Positions 22,892 to 31,253 of a stretch of DNA of 40,267 nt are shown here, piece after piece (position 1 is the first letter of the stretch; each line of letters starts with the position of its first letter). The notes below the pieces were generated by a model that searched no databases, was not told the origin of the DNA, and was given only the letters and a program-made list of their open reading frames with translations. Origin of the DNA: Runella zeae DSM 19591 (GTDB lineage Bacteria > Bacteroidota > Bacteroidia > Cytophagales > Spirosomataceae); the NCBI RefSeq assembly GCF_000423565.1, contig NZ_KE384047.1, positions 41,487 to 81,753 of the forward strand. The letters run 5' to 3'. The translations under genes were made by a program, and so were the position numbers.

Positions 22892-25354
22892 ATGAGAAAA
22901 ATTCTTCTTTTTACGCTCATCACTTTTTCAGTTTTTAGCCAAAATCCCATCGAAACTTTTACCAAAGACATGGAAAAGAAAGATGGGTTTTTGCCATTTT
23001 ATTGGGATACCAAAAAGGGAAAAGTTTACCTAGAAATCAAACAATTTGATACCGAATTGTTGTACTATCCCACTCTAGCTCAGGGTATTGGTTCAAACGA
23101 TATTGGCCTTGACCGGGGGCGTTTGGGGCAAGAACACATCATAAAGTTTCAGCGCACTGGCAACAAAGTGTTGATGATAGAACCCAACTATGGCTATCGA
23201 GCGGTGAGTCAAGACCCGCTCGAACGTCGTGCAGTGGAGGAGTCGTTTGCGCAGTCTGTTCACTGGGGCTTTGAAATTGCCGCCGAAAATTCGGGCAACG
23301 TCCTAGTTGATTTGACTCCGTTTTTACTGCAAGATGCGGTGGGGGCGATTCAGGATATCAGTCGTACCAAACAGGGTACTTACAAATTGGATGCGTCGCG
23401 CTCGTCCATGTATTTGCCCAATACTAAAAATTTTCCCAAAAACACGGAATTTGAAGTAACCATCACCCTCACAGGCGATTCTCCCGGTGCTTACTTGCGC
23501 CAAGTAGTACCTACTCCCACCACTGTCACGGTGCGTCAGCACCATTCGTTTGTGCAGCTCCCTGATGCAGATTTTCAACCCCGAGAGTTTGATCCACGCA
23601 TGGGTTATATCTTTACTTCATTTTATGATTATGCTACACCCGTCAGTGAGCCTATCACAAAGCGGTATATTGTGCGGCATCGTCTTAAGAAAAAAGATCC
23701 CAATGCCGCATTGAGTGAGGCCGTGGAGCCTATCGTGTACTATATCGATCCTGGTGCCCCAGAACCTATTCGGACGGCTTTGGTAGAAGGTGCCAAATGG
23801 TGGAATCAAGCTTTTGAAGCTGCTGGTTATAAAGACGCCTTTCAAGTCAAATTGCTACCTGCCGATGCCGACCCTATGGATATACGCTATCATTTGGTGC
23901 AGTGGGTGCATCGTTCTACCAGAGGATGGTCCTATGGTGGTAGTATCATCGATCCGCGCACAGGAGAAATTTTGAAAGGAAAAGTAACATTGGGCTCATT
24001 GCGGGTACGCCAAGATTACCTTATTGCTCAGGGTTTGGTGGGTGATTTTCAGACCGATACTACTAACGTAGAAGATATGATGGGGATGTCGATTGCCCGC
24101 CTCCGACAGCTATCAGCCCATGAAATAGGGCATACCCTAGGCTTACCACACAATTACGTAGCGAGTGTGCACAATCGGGCTTCGGTGATGGATTATCCTC
24201 ACATGCTGGTAGAGCTCAAAGGCGGAAAAGTGGATTTGTCAAATGCCTATGACCAAAAAATAGGAGATTACGATAAGTGGTCTATCATTTGGGGCTACCA
24301 AGATTTTCCCAAAGGTACTGATGAGAAAAAAGCCCTCAATGGTATCGTTGAGCAAATGTACGCCAAGGGACTGTATTTTTTGACCGACCAAGATGCCCGT
24401 CCCGAAGGAAGTGCTCACCCTCAGACGCATCTTTGGGACAATGGCGTGAGTGCGATTGCTGAACTAAAACGTATTTCGGAAGTTCGGAAAGTCACTTTGA
24501 CTAATTTTGACGAACGTAAACTTCGTACGGGAACTCCGATGAGTTCGTTGGAAGAAGTATTTGTTCCGATGTACCTCTTTCACCGGTTTCAGGTAGAAGC
24601 TGCGGCCAAAGTATTGGCGGGGGTTAATTATCGATTTTCGGTAAAAGGTGAAAAAAACCTTGAAACATTACCTGTCAATGGCAAAGAACAACGGGAGGCA
24701 GTGGAAGCTTTGTTACAGACTTTACAACCTTCTTTTCTGAAAGTGCCTTCTTCGGTGTTGAAACTAATTCCTCCTCGTGCTTTTGGATATAATGCCAACC
24801 CTCGCGAAACTTTCAAGCGCCGTACTGGCCTTGTGTTTGACCCACTTGGTCCACCCGAAGCTGCGGCAGGAATGACTTTACGAATGATTCTGAATCCCGA
24901 GCGTTTGAGTCGTTTAGTGATTCAGTCAGCGATTGACCCTTCTTTGCCAAGCCTCGAAGAAGTCATAGACCAGCTTATCAATGCTACTTGGAAATCGACG
25001 CAGAGCCGTGCAGGATATGAGGGAGAGATTGAGCGGTTGGTGGAAAAACTAATCTTGACCCACCTTCTGGATTTAAGCCGAAACAAAGACGTCACTCCTC
25101 AGGTACGGGCTAGTATAGGATTGAAAGTACAAGATTTAAAAGCTTGGTTGTCAAGACAAACCACGGCGGATGTGAAGCAAAAATCGCATTATTGGTTTAC
25201 TATAAATCAGATAAAAGAAGCCGATTCTAATGCGTCAGACATAGTTTCTATCAACGCCATGACTCCACCTGATGGCCAGCCGATTGAGTCAGGTTATGAG
25301 TGGTTGGAGCCGATATGTGATTGGGAGCTACCCCAGTATTCAAGGATGAAATAA
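22892..25354 (+). CDS. Secreted zinc-dependent metalloprotease (DUF5117/DUF5118 type)
   Basis: A large exported metallopeptidase. Counting from ATG 22892, a signal peptide covers residues 1-18 (MRKILLFTLITFSVFSQ). Next comes the DUF5118/DUF5117-like N-terminal region (IETFTKDMEKKDGFLPFYWD, YLEIKQFDTELLYY, RHRLKKKDPNAALSE). The metzincin-type zinc site is H410-E-x-x-H414-x-x-G-x-x-H420 (HEIGHTLGLPHN), with a later VMDYP Met-turn. The C-terminal domain includes DPLGPPEAAAGMTL. At 820 residues it matches this Bacteroidota family. An in-frame GTG at 22850 lies within the preceding hairpin and would spoil the signal peptide. Physiological substrates of the family are unknown. Confidence 0.88.
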   Translation: MRKILLFTLITFSVFSQNPIETFTKDMEKKDGFLPFYWDTKKGKVYLEIKQFDTELLYYPTLAQGIGSNDIGLDRGRLGQEHIIKFQRTGNKVLMIEPNYGYRAVSQDPLERRAVEESFAQSVHWGFEIAAENSGNVLVDLTPFLLQDAVGAIQDISRTKQGTYKLDASRSSMYLPNTKNFPKNTEFEVTITLTGDSPGAYLRQVVPTPTTVTVRQHHSFVQLPDADFQPREFDPRMGYIFTSFYDYATPVSEPITKRYIVRHRLKKKDPNAALSEAVEPIVYYIDPGAPEPIRTALVEGAKWWNQAFEAAGYKDAFQVKLLPADADPMDIRYHLVQWVHRSTRGWSYGGSIIDPRTGEILKGKVTLGSLRVRQDYLIAQGLVGDFQTDTTNVEDMMGMSIARLRQLSAHEIGHTLGLPHNYVASVHNRASVMDYPHMLVELKGGKVDLSNAYDQKIGDYDKWSIIWGYQDFPKGTDEKKALNGIVEQMYAKGLYFLTDQDARPEGSAHPQTHLWDNGVSAIAELKRISEVRKVTLTNFDERKLRTGTPMSSLEEVFVPMYLFHRFQVEAAAKVLAGVNYRFSVKGEKNLETLPVNGKEQREAVEALLQTLQPSFLKVPSSVLKLIPPRAFGYNANPRETFKRRTGLVFDPLGPPEAAAGMTLRMILNPERLSRLVIQSAIDPSLPSLEEVIDQLINATWKSTQSRAGYEGEIERLVEKLILTHLLDLSRNKDVTPQVRASIGLKVQDLKAWLSRQTTADVKQKSHYWFTINQIKEADSNASDIVSINAMTPPDGQPIESGYEWLEPICDWELPQYSRMK

Positions 25355-25363
25355 GATACAAGG

Positions 25364-25409
25364 CAGCCTGCCTAGACTTTTCAAGGATAATCGCCGAGAA
25401 GTCTAGGTA
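25364..25409. terminator. Bidirectional hairpin terminator
   Basis: CCTGCCTAGACTTTTC pairs with GAGAAGTCTAGGTAGG (two mismatches or wobbles) around a 13-nt loop, followed by TGTTTTAG. It lies between the convergent metalloprotease stop at 25354 and the small ORF stop at 25416. Confidence 0.7.
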
Positions 25410-25415
25410 GGTGTT

Positions 25416-25541
25416 TTAGTCGAAAAAAATACTAGAGATAATCACCAACAAAAAGAAAACGACAATCACGATTAAGTAATAAAACAAATCAATGAAAGGG
25501 TAGTCGTGTCGGTTGAGCTTATTGAGCCACTTGTTGAGCAT
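25416..25541 (-). CDS. Putative 41-residue single-pass membrane microprotein
   Basis: A short frame from ATG 25541 to TAA at 25418-25416. Residues 1-14 are polar and basic (MLNKWLNKLNRHDY). Residues 19-38 form one strong transmembrane helix (YYLIVIVVFFLLVIISSI), and the end is FFD. The sense of the N-terminal charges predicts a cytoplasmic N-terminus. The hydrophobic block is unbroken, the frame has an ATG and lies in otherwise empty sequence, and a hairpin terminator follows within 10 bp. Together these make a real microprotein likely. It is divergent from the 2-hydroxyacid dehydrogenase. Function unknown. Confidence 0.55.
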   Translation of the reverse strand: MLNKWLNKLNRHDYPFIDLFYYLIVIVVFFLLVIISSIFFD

Positions 25542-25645
25542 ATGCTTGAAAGTGAGTTTAATGAAATATCAATTTTATCGGTTACTTTCTAAAGTAGTTG
25601 ATAAAAATCCGCTACTTTTATCTATGTAACTTCCCCACAAATCTA

Positions 25646-26581
25646 ATGCAAATATTTGTAAATACGCCTTTGAATGAGGCATTACGCCAGAAATTACGTC
25701 AGCAATTGCCAGCAGAGCATACTGTTTTTTTTAAAGTCGAACACACCGAAGAACAACAACGAGCGGGCTTTCGACAATCTCAAATTATCTTGGGAAATCC
25801 CCCTGCGGCATGGTTTGAGGAGGTTTCGCCAGATCTTCAATTTTGGCAGCTAGATTCGGCTGGATTTGATGGTTTCAGACATATTTCTTTGTCAGGAGCA
25901 ATAGTGTGCAATCTAGCCGATTACTTTTCAATTCCTTGTGCCGAGACAATCATCGCAGGTATCATGGCCTTTTATCGAGGAGTAGACGAACTTACCCTGC
26001 TTAAAGCCGAAAAACGCTGGGTAGGAGCCCCGTTACGTTTTCGCCTCAATCTTCTGACGGGTAAGCGGGTGGTCATTTTGGGGGCGGGAAGCATTGGTCA
26101 AGCCGTCAAAAAAATGCTTGCGGGCTTTGATTGCGATATAAGTATGGTAGCACGTTCGCATCCGAGTGCCAATATTCACTCCCCCGAAGCGCTTCTGGAA
26201 GTTTTACCTGAGACTGATTTAGTCATCAATTGCCTGCCCGGTATGGCCAAAGGTTTTTTTACGGCTGAGATGATAGACGCTTTACCTGCTACGGCTGTTT
26301 TTGCAAACGTAGGTCGCGGGACTACCGTCGACGAAGAAGCATTGATTAAAGCCCTGCAAGAGAAGCGCATTGCAGGTGCGGTGTTGGATGTGACAGAAAC
26401 AGAACCTCTCTCTTCTGATAATCCCTTATGGGAAATGCCTCACGTCGTACTTACCCAACACACGGGCGGTGGTCAAGCGAGTGAAGATGAAGGGAAAGTT
26501 AGATTTTTTGTTAAAAACCTTACCCGATTTTTAGAAGGTAAGCCTGTCGAAAACCAAATCAATTTGTCAAGAGGATATTAA
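25646..26581 (+). CDS. D-isomer-specific 2-hydroxyacid dehydrogenase
   Basis: A cytosolic NAD(P)-dependent oxidoreductase interconverting a 2-keto acid and a D-2-hydroxy acid. The Rossmann motif is G-A-G-S-I-G in VVILGAGSIGQAVKKML. The catalytic triad is visible as R in ANVGRGTTVDE, E in DVTETEPLS and H in LTQHTGGG. The start is set at ATG 25646 (MQIFVNTPLN), giving 311 residues. The TTG at 25598 would add 16 residues with no family counterpart. It is close in pattern to the hydroxypyruvate/glyoxylate reductase group lacking the usual GxGxxG second half, but the substrate is not predictable. The next gene begins 11 bp after its stop, so they are probably co-transcribed. Confidence 0.87.
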   Translation: MQIFVNTPLNEALRQKLRQQLPAEHTVFFKVEHTEEQQRAGFRQSQIILGNPPAAWFEEVSPDLQFWQLDSAGFDGFRHISLSGAIVCNLADYFSIPCAETIIAGIMAFYRGVDELTLLKAEKRWVGAPLRFRLNLLTGKRVVILGAGSIGQAVKKMLAGFDCDISMVARSHPSANIHSPEALLEVLPETDLVINCLPGMAKGFFTAEMIDALPATAVFANVGRGTTVDEEALIKALQEKRIAGAVLDVTETEPLSSDNPLWEMPHVVLTQHTGGGQASEDEGKVRFFVKNLTRFLEGKPVENQINLSRGY

Positions 26582-26592
26582 ATCTAATAGCA

Positions 26593-27030
26593 ATGAACAA
26601 AAAAATCACGCTTGTGCTACTGTTGTTTTTAGCGGTTTGGAATGTAGGCTTTGGCCAAAAAAACGCAGACGAAAAAGCCATTTTAACGATTCTTCAAAAA
26701 CAAGAAGCCGATTGGAATGCGGGCGATGTTAATTCGTTTATGCAAGGCTATTGGAAATCAGACTCATTGGCTTTTATCGGTGCCAAGGGGCCTACTTATG
26801 GGTGGCAAAATACCTTAGATAACTACAAAGTGCGCTATCCCGACCGTGCTTCTATGGGAACGTTGAAGTTTACGATTCTGCGCCTTAATCGTCTTGACAA
26901 AAACGCCTATTTTGTGATAGGGAAATGGCACTTGACTCGCCCCGAAAAGGGAGACATTGGGGGACATTATACGCTAGTGTTTCGTAAAATAGGGGGGAAA
27001 TGGTTGATAGTAAGTGATCATACTTCTTAA
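26593..27030 (+). CDS. Secreted SnoaL/DUF4440-like (NTF2-fold) protein
   Basis: A 145-residue exported protein: signal peptide 1-21 (ending VGFGQ), then a single NTF2-like domain. The domain pattern is helix (EKAILTILQKQEADWNAGD), the conserved FMQGYWKSDSLAFIG turn, NYKVRYPD, and beta strands ending HYTLVFRKIGGKWLIVSDHTS. This last block is a hallmark of DUF4440/SnoaL-like proteins of the calcium/calmodulin kinase II association-domain type. No catalytic His/Asp pair is obvious, so it may bind a small molecule rather than catalyse. It follows the dehydrogenase by 11 bp and ends at a terminator. Confidence 0.85.
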   Translation: MNKKITLVLLLFLAVWNVGFGQKNADEKAILTILQKQEADWNAGDVNSFMQGYWKSDSLAFIGAKGPTYGWQNTLDNYKVRYPDRASMGTLKFTILRLNRLDKNAYFVIGKWHLTRPEKGDIGGHYTLVFRKIGGKWLIVSDHTS

Positions 27031-27037
27031 AAACAAA

Positions 27038-27067
27038 AATTCCCTTCGGCAATCGCTAAAGGGAATT
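27038..27067 (+). terminator. Terminator of the dehydrogenase/SnoaL-like operon
   Basis: The stem AATTCCCTT/AAGGGAATT with a 12-nt loop begins 8 bp after the stop at 27030 and is followed by CTACTCTTTTC. Confidence 0.75.
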
Positions 27068-27190
27068 CTACTCTTTTCACACTATATTAAAATTTTTATG
27101 CCTTTTTAGAATAAAAGAAGACTCTTGGGGATAATTACTGCTATTGTTTTATCGATTAGTATGGGGCTTGCGCCGATATTACTTTTCTTA

Positions 27191-27214
27191 AAATGTTTGT
27201 TTATACAAACATTT
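27191..27214. promoter_or_regulatory. Palindrome in non-coding sequence
   Basis: AAATGTTTG and CAAACATTT form a perfect 9-bp inverted repeat around TTTATA. It lies about 115 bp upstream of the promoter at 27306, with no gene next to it. Possibly an operator. Confidence 0.4.
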
Positions 27215-27305
27215 GTCTTCACAAAAAGTTATGGAAAATTAGTAAAATAACCTCAGTTGGTCAGTAAGGTTTGAAAGAAATTAATACTAATCAAAGACCA
27301 AATGA

Positions 27306-27336
27306 TTTGTAAATGAGAGAGATAAACATAACTTTG
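27306..27336 (+). promoter_or_regulatory. Perfect Bacteroidota promoter with no downstream gene
   Basis: TTTG (27306-27309), exactly 19 bp of spacer, then TAACTTTG (27329-27336). It is the best consensus match in the window. Predicted transcription starts near 27343 on the plus strand, where the only frames are a few codons long before the oppositely oriented gene at 27464. Confidence 0.75.
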
Positions 27337-27342
27337 CCTTCT

Positions 27343-27463
27343 CTTCTTGGGGAAGAAAGAATGGATATTTCATAGTAAGTAGGGTATAAGGACACTTGCG
27401 CCCTATGGGCTTTAACTTAACCTAGCAATAATCTTGCCAAAAATAAATTAAAGAGATTGGTTT
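27343..27463 (+). ncRNA. Candidate small RNA (or antisense leader) in a gene-free interval
   Basis: Sequence downstream of the perfect promoter at 27306. No ORF of note starts here (an ATG at 27361 stops after four codons). Two stem-loops are visible. TTCTT-GGGG-AAGAA is at 27344-27357. TAGGG/CCCTA at 27380-27405 encloses a 3x3 internal loop and an AAG-GACA-CTT tip. No clear terminator is seen before the convergent gene, so the transcript might run antisense into the lysozyme-inhibitor gene. The 3' boundary is arbitrary. The interval 27068-27305 holds only the palindrome at 27191. Confidence 0.3.
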
Positions 27464-28072
27464 CTATCGATTGGGTAATGAAGAAGCGTGAGGCATGGAA
27501 GATTTGGGCGTTAAGATCAGCCTTTTTTCTACCTCTTCTAATTGGTACATAATGCTACGAATGCCTCCAGTTGGTTTGGCATTGGTATCGCCGGGATGGT
27601 AAATGGGGAATTTTCTGATGAGCATGTTGTCTTCTATCACAAATGAATCATGCCCCATATAACCTTCCGCTAAGTCTGGCGTAAGAGGTGCGGTATGGAT
27701 TTTGTCAAAAAAATCAAGGAAAAACTGAAACGCGTATACTTTACCAAAAGCACCACTGCCATACGTACAAGAATAAATATAGATTTCGGGAGCATTGTTT
27801 TGGTCCAAATCACCTGTTTCGGCATTGACGACCCAGCCGTCGGTTTTTTGTCGAATGGTCATCAAAAAGGCATTATCACGGCTTACTCGTATCACAAGCT
27901 CTCGTACAGCACCAGCATCGCTGGTTGAAATATCAAACTGATGTTTTTTGAAAATAAGGGTTTTCTTGAAGCTTTCGGAAGTAGGAGTTTCGGTAGGTCG
28001 AGCATACAAAGCACCTCCCATGAGCAAAATCATGAAAAGACACGCCTGTACTATATAATGATGTTGACGCAC
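27464..28072 (-). CDS. PliI-type inhibitor of invertebrate (I-type) lysozyme
   Basis: A secreted, beta-propeller-like small inhibitor protein of the PliI family, whose studied members block animal I-type lysozymes. Supporting blocks are GDLDQNNAPEIYIY, the inhibitory-loop region YGSGAFGKVYAF, GYMGHDSFVIEDNMLIRKFP and IYHPGDTNAKPTGG, all in the family order. The loop motif reads S-G-A-F, where characterised members have S-G-x-Y. Residues 1-24 from the GTG start at 28072 form a signal peptide ending ALYA. The internal Met at residue 14 would leave a poorer one, and no in-frame ATG lies upstream. Length is 202 residues, with a C-terminal extension of about 25 residues. It stands alone between an orphan promoter and the ccm terminator. 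Confidence 0.82.
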   Translation of the reverse strand: MRQHHYIVQACLFMILLMGGALYARPTETPTSESFKKTLIFKKHQFDISTSDAGAVRELVIRVSRDNAFLMTIRQKTDGWVVNAETGDLDQNNAPEIYIYSCTYGSGAFGKVYAFQFFLDFFDKIHTAPLTPDLAEGYMGHDSFVIEDNMLIRKFPIYHPGDTNAKPTGGIRSIMYQLEEVEKRLILTPKSSMPHASSLPNR

Positions 28073-28138
28073 TACATAGAAGATTTTTAGTTATATCAAC
28101 GCTTCTATTGAGCGTAAATTGTTTTTTTTAATACTAAC

Positions 28139-28163
28139 AAAAAAGCGGCCAAAAGCCGCTTTT
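28139..28163 (-). terminator. Terminator of the ccm operon
   Basis: AAAAGCGGC/GCCGCTTTT with a 5-nt loop, read on the minus strand into TTTTTTGTT. It lies just after the ccmF stop at 28176. Confidence 0.8.
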
Positions 28164-28175
28164 CTCTTTTATTTT

Positions 28176-30746
28176 TTAAATTATTTTTTCAGCCCTTTCG
28201 ATTTTAGGTTCTTTGTCGCGGGTGAGCCTAAACTCACGAAAGCGTCTTATGGTCGACATGGTAAACCCTAGCGATAAAATCAAAGTCCCAATCCAGAGTA
28301 CATTGATGAGAGGCTTCTCGACGGCTTTCATCACAATGAAGTCTCTTTGCTTGGCATTGAATGCAAAAGTGAAAGTGCCTGTTTTGGGGTCAATTTCCAT
28401 AAACTGCACTCTGAGTCCTAGTTCTTCGTTTACTTCTGGCTTACGCAATACCATTCGGTCTTGGTTGATGGCAAAAGTAGGAGTGATGTAGTATTCGCGG
28501 TCTTGGTCAAATATTTTTATTTGTGCTTTGACCGCAATATCATTAGGAGCTAGGTTGATACCTTCTACGGCATTTACTCGGCTTACGCTTTCTAGCACCG
28601 CCACAAAATCATTCACAAAAAATGTGTCTTGAACCGCCACGCGGAAATTTTCGGTAGGTGACCAATCTTGGCTTTCGTTGGGATTGCTACCGATAGTGGC
28701 GTACGAATACAAGTCTTTGTTAAGCTCACGCTTGATGTCGGGCGATGTAACCAACCCCATGCGCTCGTTAAACTGCACACGAGGATAGAGGGTAGTAATG
28801 CGTCCGTTAGGCTCGCGGTATTCGACTTCATAAAAAACGTTTTCGGGATATACCGCTACTGTATCACCTTTTTTATGATAAGTTTTTTCGCCAATAGTAA
28901 TATCTCTCAAACAAACTGCGTGAAAATCTCCCTCGATGATGTCGAGCCAACTGCTTGGGACGTAACTGGGAACATCTCTAATTTCGGTGCGCGGCCCACG
29001 GTAAGTGAGCAAATAATCACTCATACGAGTAGGTTTGCCGAGCCAAAGCAGTACGTTTTCTTTGTTTTCTTTGTTGTCTTCTTTAGTAAAAAAATCATCT
29101 TTAGAAATCAAAAGCCCGGAAGCATTGAGAGAAACTACTTTTTGATAACCCGACGACCACAAAATACCAATCAACATCAATGCCACTCCTATGTGAGTGA
29201 CAGCCCCGCCCGAAAGACGGTAGCTTCCACGCAATACGCCCAAAATAATAGTGATATTGGTCACTAGCGCAAAAACGGCGGCGGTGAGAAGGGCTATATA
29301 GGGGAGTTTGTGGATATTGCCGAAAGTAATCAACAAAGCAGAAATCAACAATGTAATCCACAGAGGGGTGAGGAGGTCTTGAAGTTTTCCTTTTTGAACT
29401 CGTTTCCACCAAAAAAACTGGCCAATTCCTGATAGAATGGCTATTACGGCAAAAAACCAAAGTTGAAATTTGGTATAATAACTAATGGCATCTGTGGGAG
29501 GAGCAAGCTTAGAAACCCCACCAAATGCCTCGACGATTTTGTTCCAGACAGGAATCGAAGTTGGAATAATAACTTGAAAACCAGCCAAACAAATGACTGT
29601 AGCACCCATAAAAAGCCAAAACTCACGTGAGTAAGTCGAAACCTCTTCTTTGTCGGAAGGCATGAGTTTCCAGACTCTTGCACTTAAAAAAATCGCTACC
29701 GCAATAAAAGCAAAAAGATACAAAAGGAGCTGTCCTGAAAGACCCAAATCCGTAAATGAGTGAACGGAGGCGTTGCCCAGAACCCCACTGCGGGTAAGGA
29801 AAGTAGAGTATAATATCAGGATAAACTGCGCAATCACCAAAATGACGGAAGTCTTAAGAGCAGTGGCATTTTTCTTGGCAATAATCATCGTATGCAGAGC
29901 TGCAATCAAAATCAGCCAAGGTACATACACTGCATTTTCGACGGGGTCCCAGCTCCAGTAGCTATTAAAGCTCAGAGTTTCGTAGGCCCAATAGCCGCCC
30001 ATCAAAATACCCACGCCCAAAATCACCCCCGCCAACAAAGTCCAAGGCAATGCAGGGCGAAGCCATTCCGAAACCTGCTTACGCCATAAGCCAGCCATGA
30101 GATAAGCAAAAGGGATAAGAGTAAGGGCAAAACCTAAGAATAGGGTAGGAGGGTGAATCACCATCCAGTAGTTTTGGAGAAGAGGGTTGAGACCGTTGCC
30201 GTCTTTGGGTACAAAATCGGGATTCATTTGTAGAAACGGCGCGTTGGGATTGGCTTCAACGATGGTCAAGAAAGGAGTACTACCGATTTTGAAATCCAAA
30301 CCAGGTATTACGATTCCCAAAATCATCGAAGTCAAAAAAGCTTGTACTAACGTATAAACGGTCATCATGGGTGCTTCCCAGACCTTATTGGTACGGATCA
30401 AAATTACTCCTAGCACCGCTTGCCAAAACATCCAAAGCATAAAACTTCCTTCTTGGCCTTCCCAAAAACAAGACAACATATAATACCACGGCAAAGCCTT
30501 TGATGAGTGACTCCAAGCGTAGTGATACTCAAAATGATGCCCGTAAATAATGGTGTACAAGACCGCACAAAATCCTACTACTGCTGCGGCGTGGGTATAA
30601 AAAGCATAACGGGCAAATTGCTTCCAAGTGCCCGTTTCGAGATTATTGGTAGCCAAAAGCGTGGCTTTTAAGTAAGCATAGGTAGCTACCAAAGCCGTGA
30701 CAAAAGATATAATAACGAGTAAGTGACCTAGATTTCCGAGTGTCAT
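28176..30746 (-). CDS. ccmF: Cytochrome c biogenesis protein CcmF (haem lyase component)
   Basis: A polytopic inner-membrane subunit of the haem lyase that joins haem to apocytochrome c. The CcmF signature FWEGQEGSFMLW is at about residue 95. The WWD-type haem-handling segment is SYWSWDPVENAVYVPWL. The large periplasmic segment follows after about residue 560, then a last membrane helix. Histidines lie in the loops flanking these helices. At 856 residues it is longer than enterobacterial CcmF (about 650), as is common in Bacteroidota, owing to the C-terminal periplasmic part. It is last in the operon ccmB-C-D-E-F, 67 bp after ccmE. ATG at 30746. Confidence 0.94.
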   Translation of the reverse strand: MTLGNLGHLLVIISFVTALVATYAYLKATLLATNNLETGTWKQFARYAFYTHAAAVVGFCAVLYTIIYGHHFEYHYAWSHSSKALPWYYMLSCFWEGQEGSFMLWMFWQAVLGVILIRTNKVWEAPMMTVYTLVQAFLTSMILGIVIPGLDFKIGSTPFLTIVEANPNAPFLQMNPDFVPKDGNGLNPLLQNYWMVIHPPTLFLGFALTLIPFAYLMAGLWRKQVSEWLRPALPWTLLAGVILGVGILMGGYWAYETLSFNSYWSWDPVENAVYVPWLILIAALHTMIIAKKNATALKTSVILVIAQFILILYSTFLTRSGVLGNASVHSFTDLGLSGQLLLYLFAFIAVAIFLSARVWKLMPSDKEEVSTYSREFWLFMGATVICLAGFQVIIPTSIPVWNKIVEAFGGVSKLAPPTDAISYYTKFQLWFFAVIAILSGIGQFFWWKRVQKGKLQDLLTPLWITLLISALLITFGNIHKLPYIALLTAAVFALVTNITIILGVLRGSYRLSGGAVTHIGVALMLIGILWSSGYQKVVSLNASGLLISKDDFFTKEDNKENKENVLLWLGKPTRMSDYLLTYRGPRTEIRDVPSYVPSSWLDIIEGDFHAVCLRDITIGEKTYHKKGDTVAVYPENVFYEVEYREPNGRITTLYPRVQFNERMGLVTSPDIKRELNKDLYSYATIGSNPNESQDWSPTENFRVAVQDTFFVNDFVAVLESVSRVNAVEGINLAPNDIAVKAQIKIFDQDREYYITPTFAINQDRMVLRKPEVNEELGLRVQFMEIDPKTGTFTFAFNAKQRDFIVMKAVEKPLINVLWIGTLILSLGFTMSTIRRFREFRLTRDKEPKIERAEKII

Positions 30747-30813
30747 GAGTTGGAGTAGAAATTGACAAAGGGTGCCTAGTATTTCAAGCTAGTGCACCCT
30801 TCGTGGGGTTGGT

Positions 30814-31248
30814 TTATATTTTTTCTGCCGTTGCCTCTTTGAAATCAGGCTTTTCGTTGGTGTATTTAGAAGGGCATTTCATCAAGATTTTGTTGCAAGC
30901 AAAATAGTCACCTTGCATTTTACCAATCACCACTACTTGCTCTGATTTATCAAAATCTTGGGGTTTGGGGCTGAGATATACTACTCGTTTTTCTACTTTG
31001 TTGGTATCTACTAGCACAAACTCGAAGTGATTAGCATCCATGACAGGGTCATACTTCATGCCTACGATTTGCCCGCTAGCGTCTTTTTTGAGCTTTCCTA
31101 CTACGTGAATATCAGAGGTTTCGCCTTCTTTGGCCATTTCGGTAGCTTCCGTAAAATTGGAGTAAGTACTGGCATTGCCGTAGGTAGAGACAATGATACC
31201 GATAGCAATCGCAATGACGATGAGTCCAAAAAGATGTATTTTTTTCAT
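30814..31248 (-). CDS. ccmE: Haem chaperone CcmE, CXXXY variant
   Basis: A membrane-anchored periplasmic haem chaperone carrying haem from CcmC to CcmF. It has an N-terminal helix (about 5-24), then an OB-fold domain (IHVVGKLKKDASGQIVG, FEFVLVDTN, EQVVVIGKM). The canonical haem-binding His in the H-x-x-x-Y motif is replaced by Cys: C125-P-S-K-Y129. Such CXXXY CcmE proteins are known from Desulfovibrio and archaea, where the Ccm system also lacks CcmG and CcmH. Neither gene is in this window. Length of 144 residues is normal. It begins 5 bp after a tiny ORF that overlaps ccmD, so translation may be coupled. Confidence 0.92.
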   Translation of the reverse strand: MKKIHLFGLIVIAIAIGIIVSTYGNASTYSNFTEATEMAKEGETSDIHVVGKLKKDASGQIVGMKYDPVMDANHFEFVLVDTNKVEKRVVYLSPKPQDFDKSEQVVVIGKMQGDYFACNKILMKCPSKYTNEKPDFKEATAEKI

Positions 31249-31253
31249 GATGA

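Noticed and set aside
28668-29267. 199-residue plus-strand frame within ccmF
   Set aside because: Lies entirely opposite the conserved ccmF coding sequence, with no start signal or recognisable domain.
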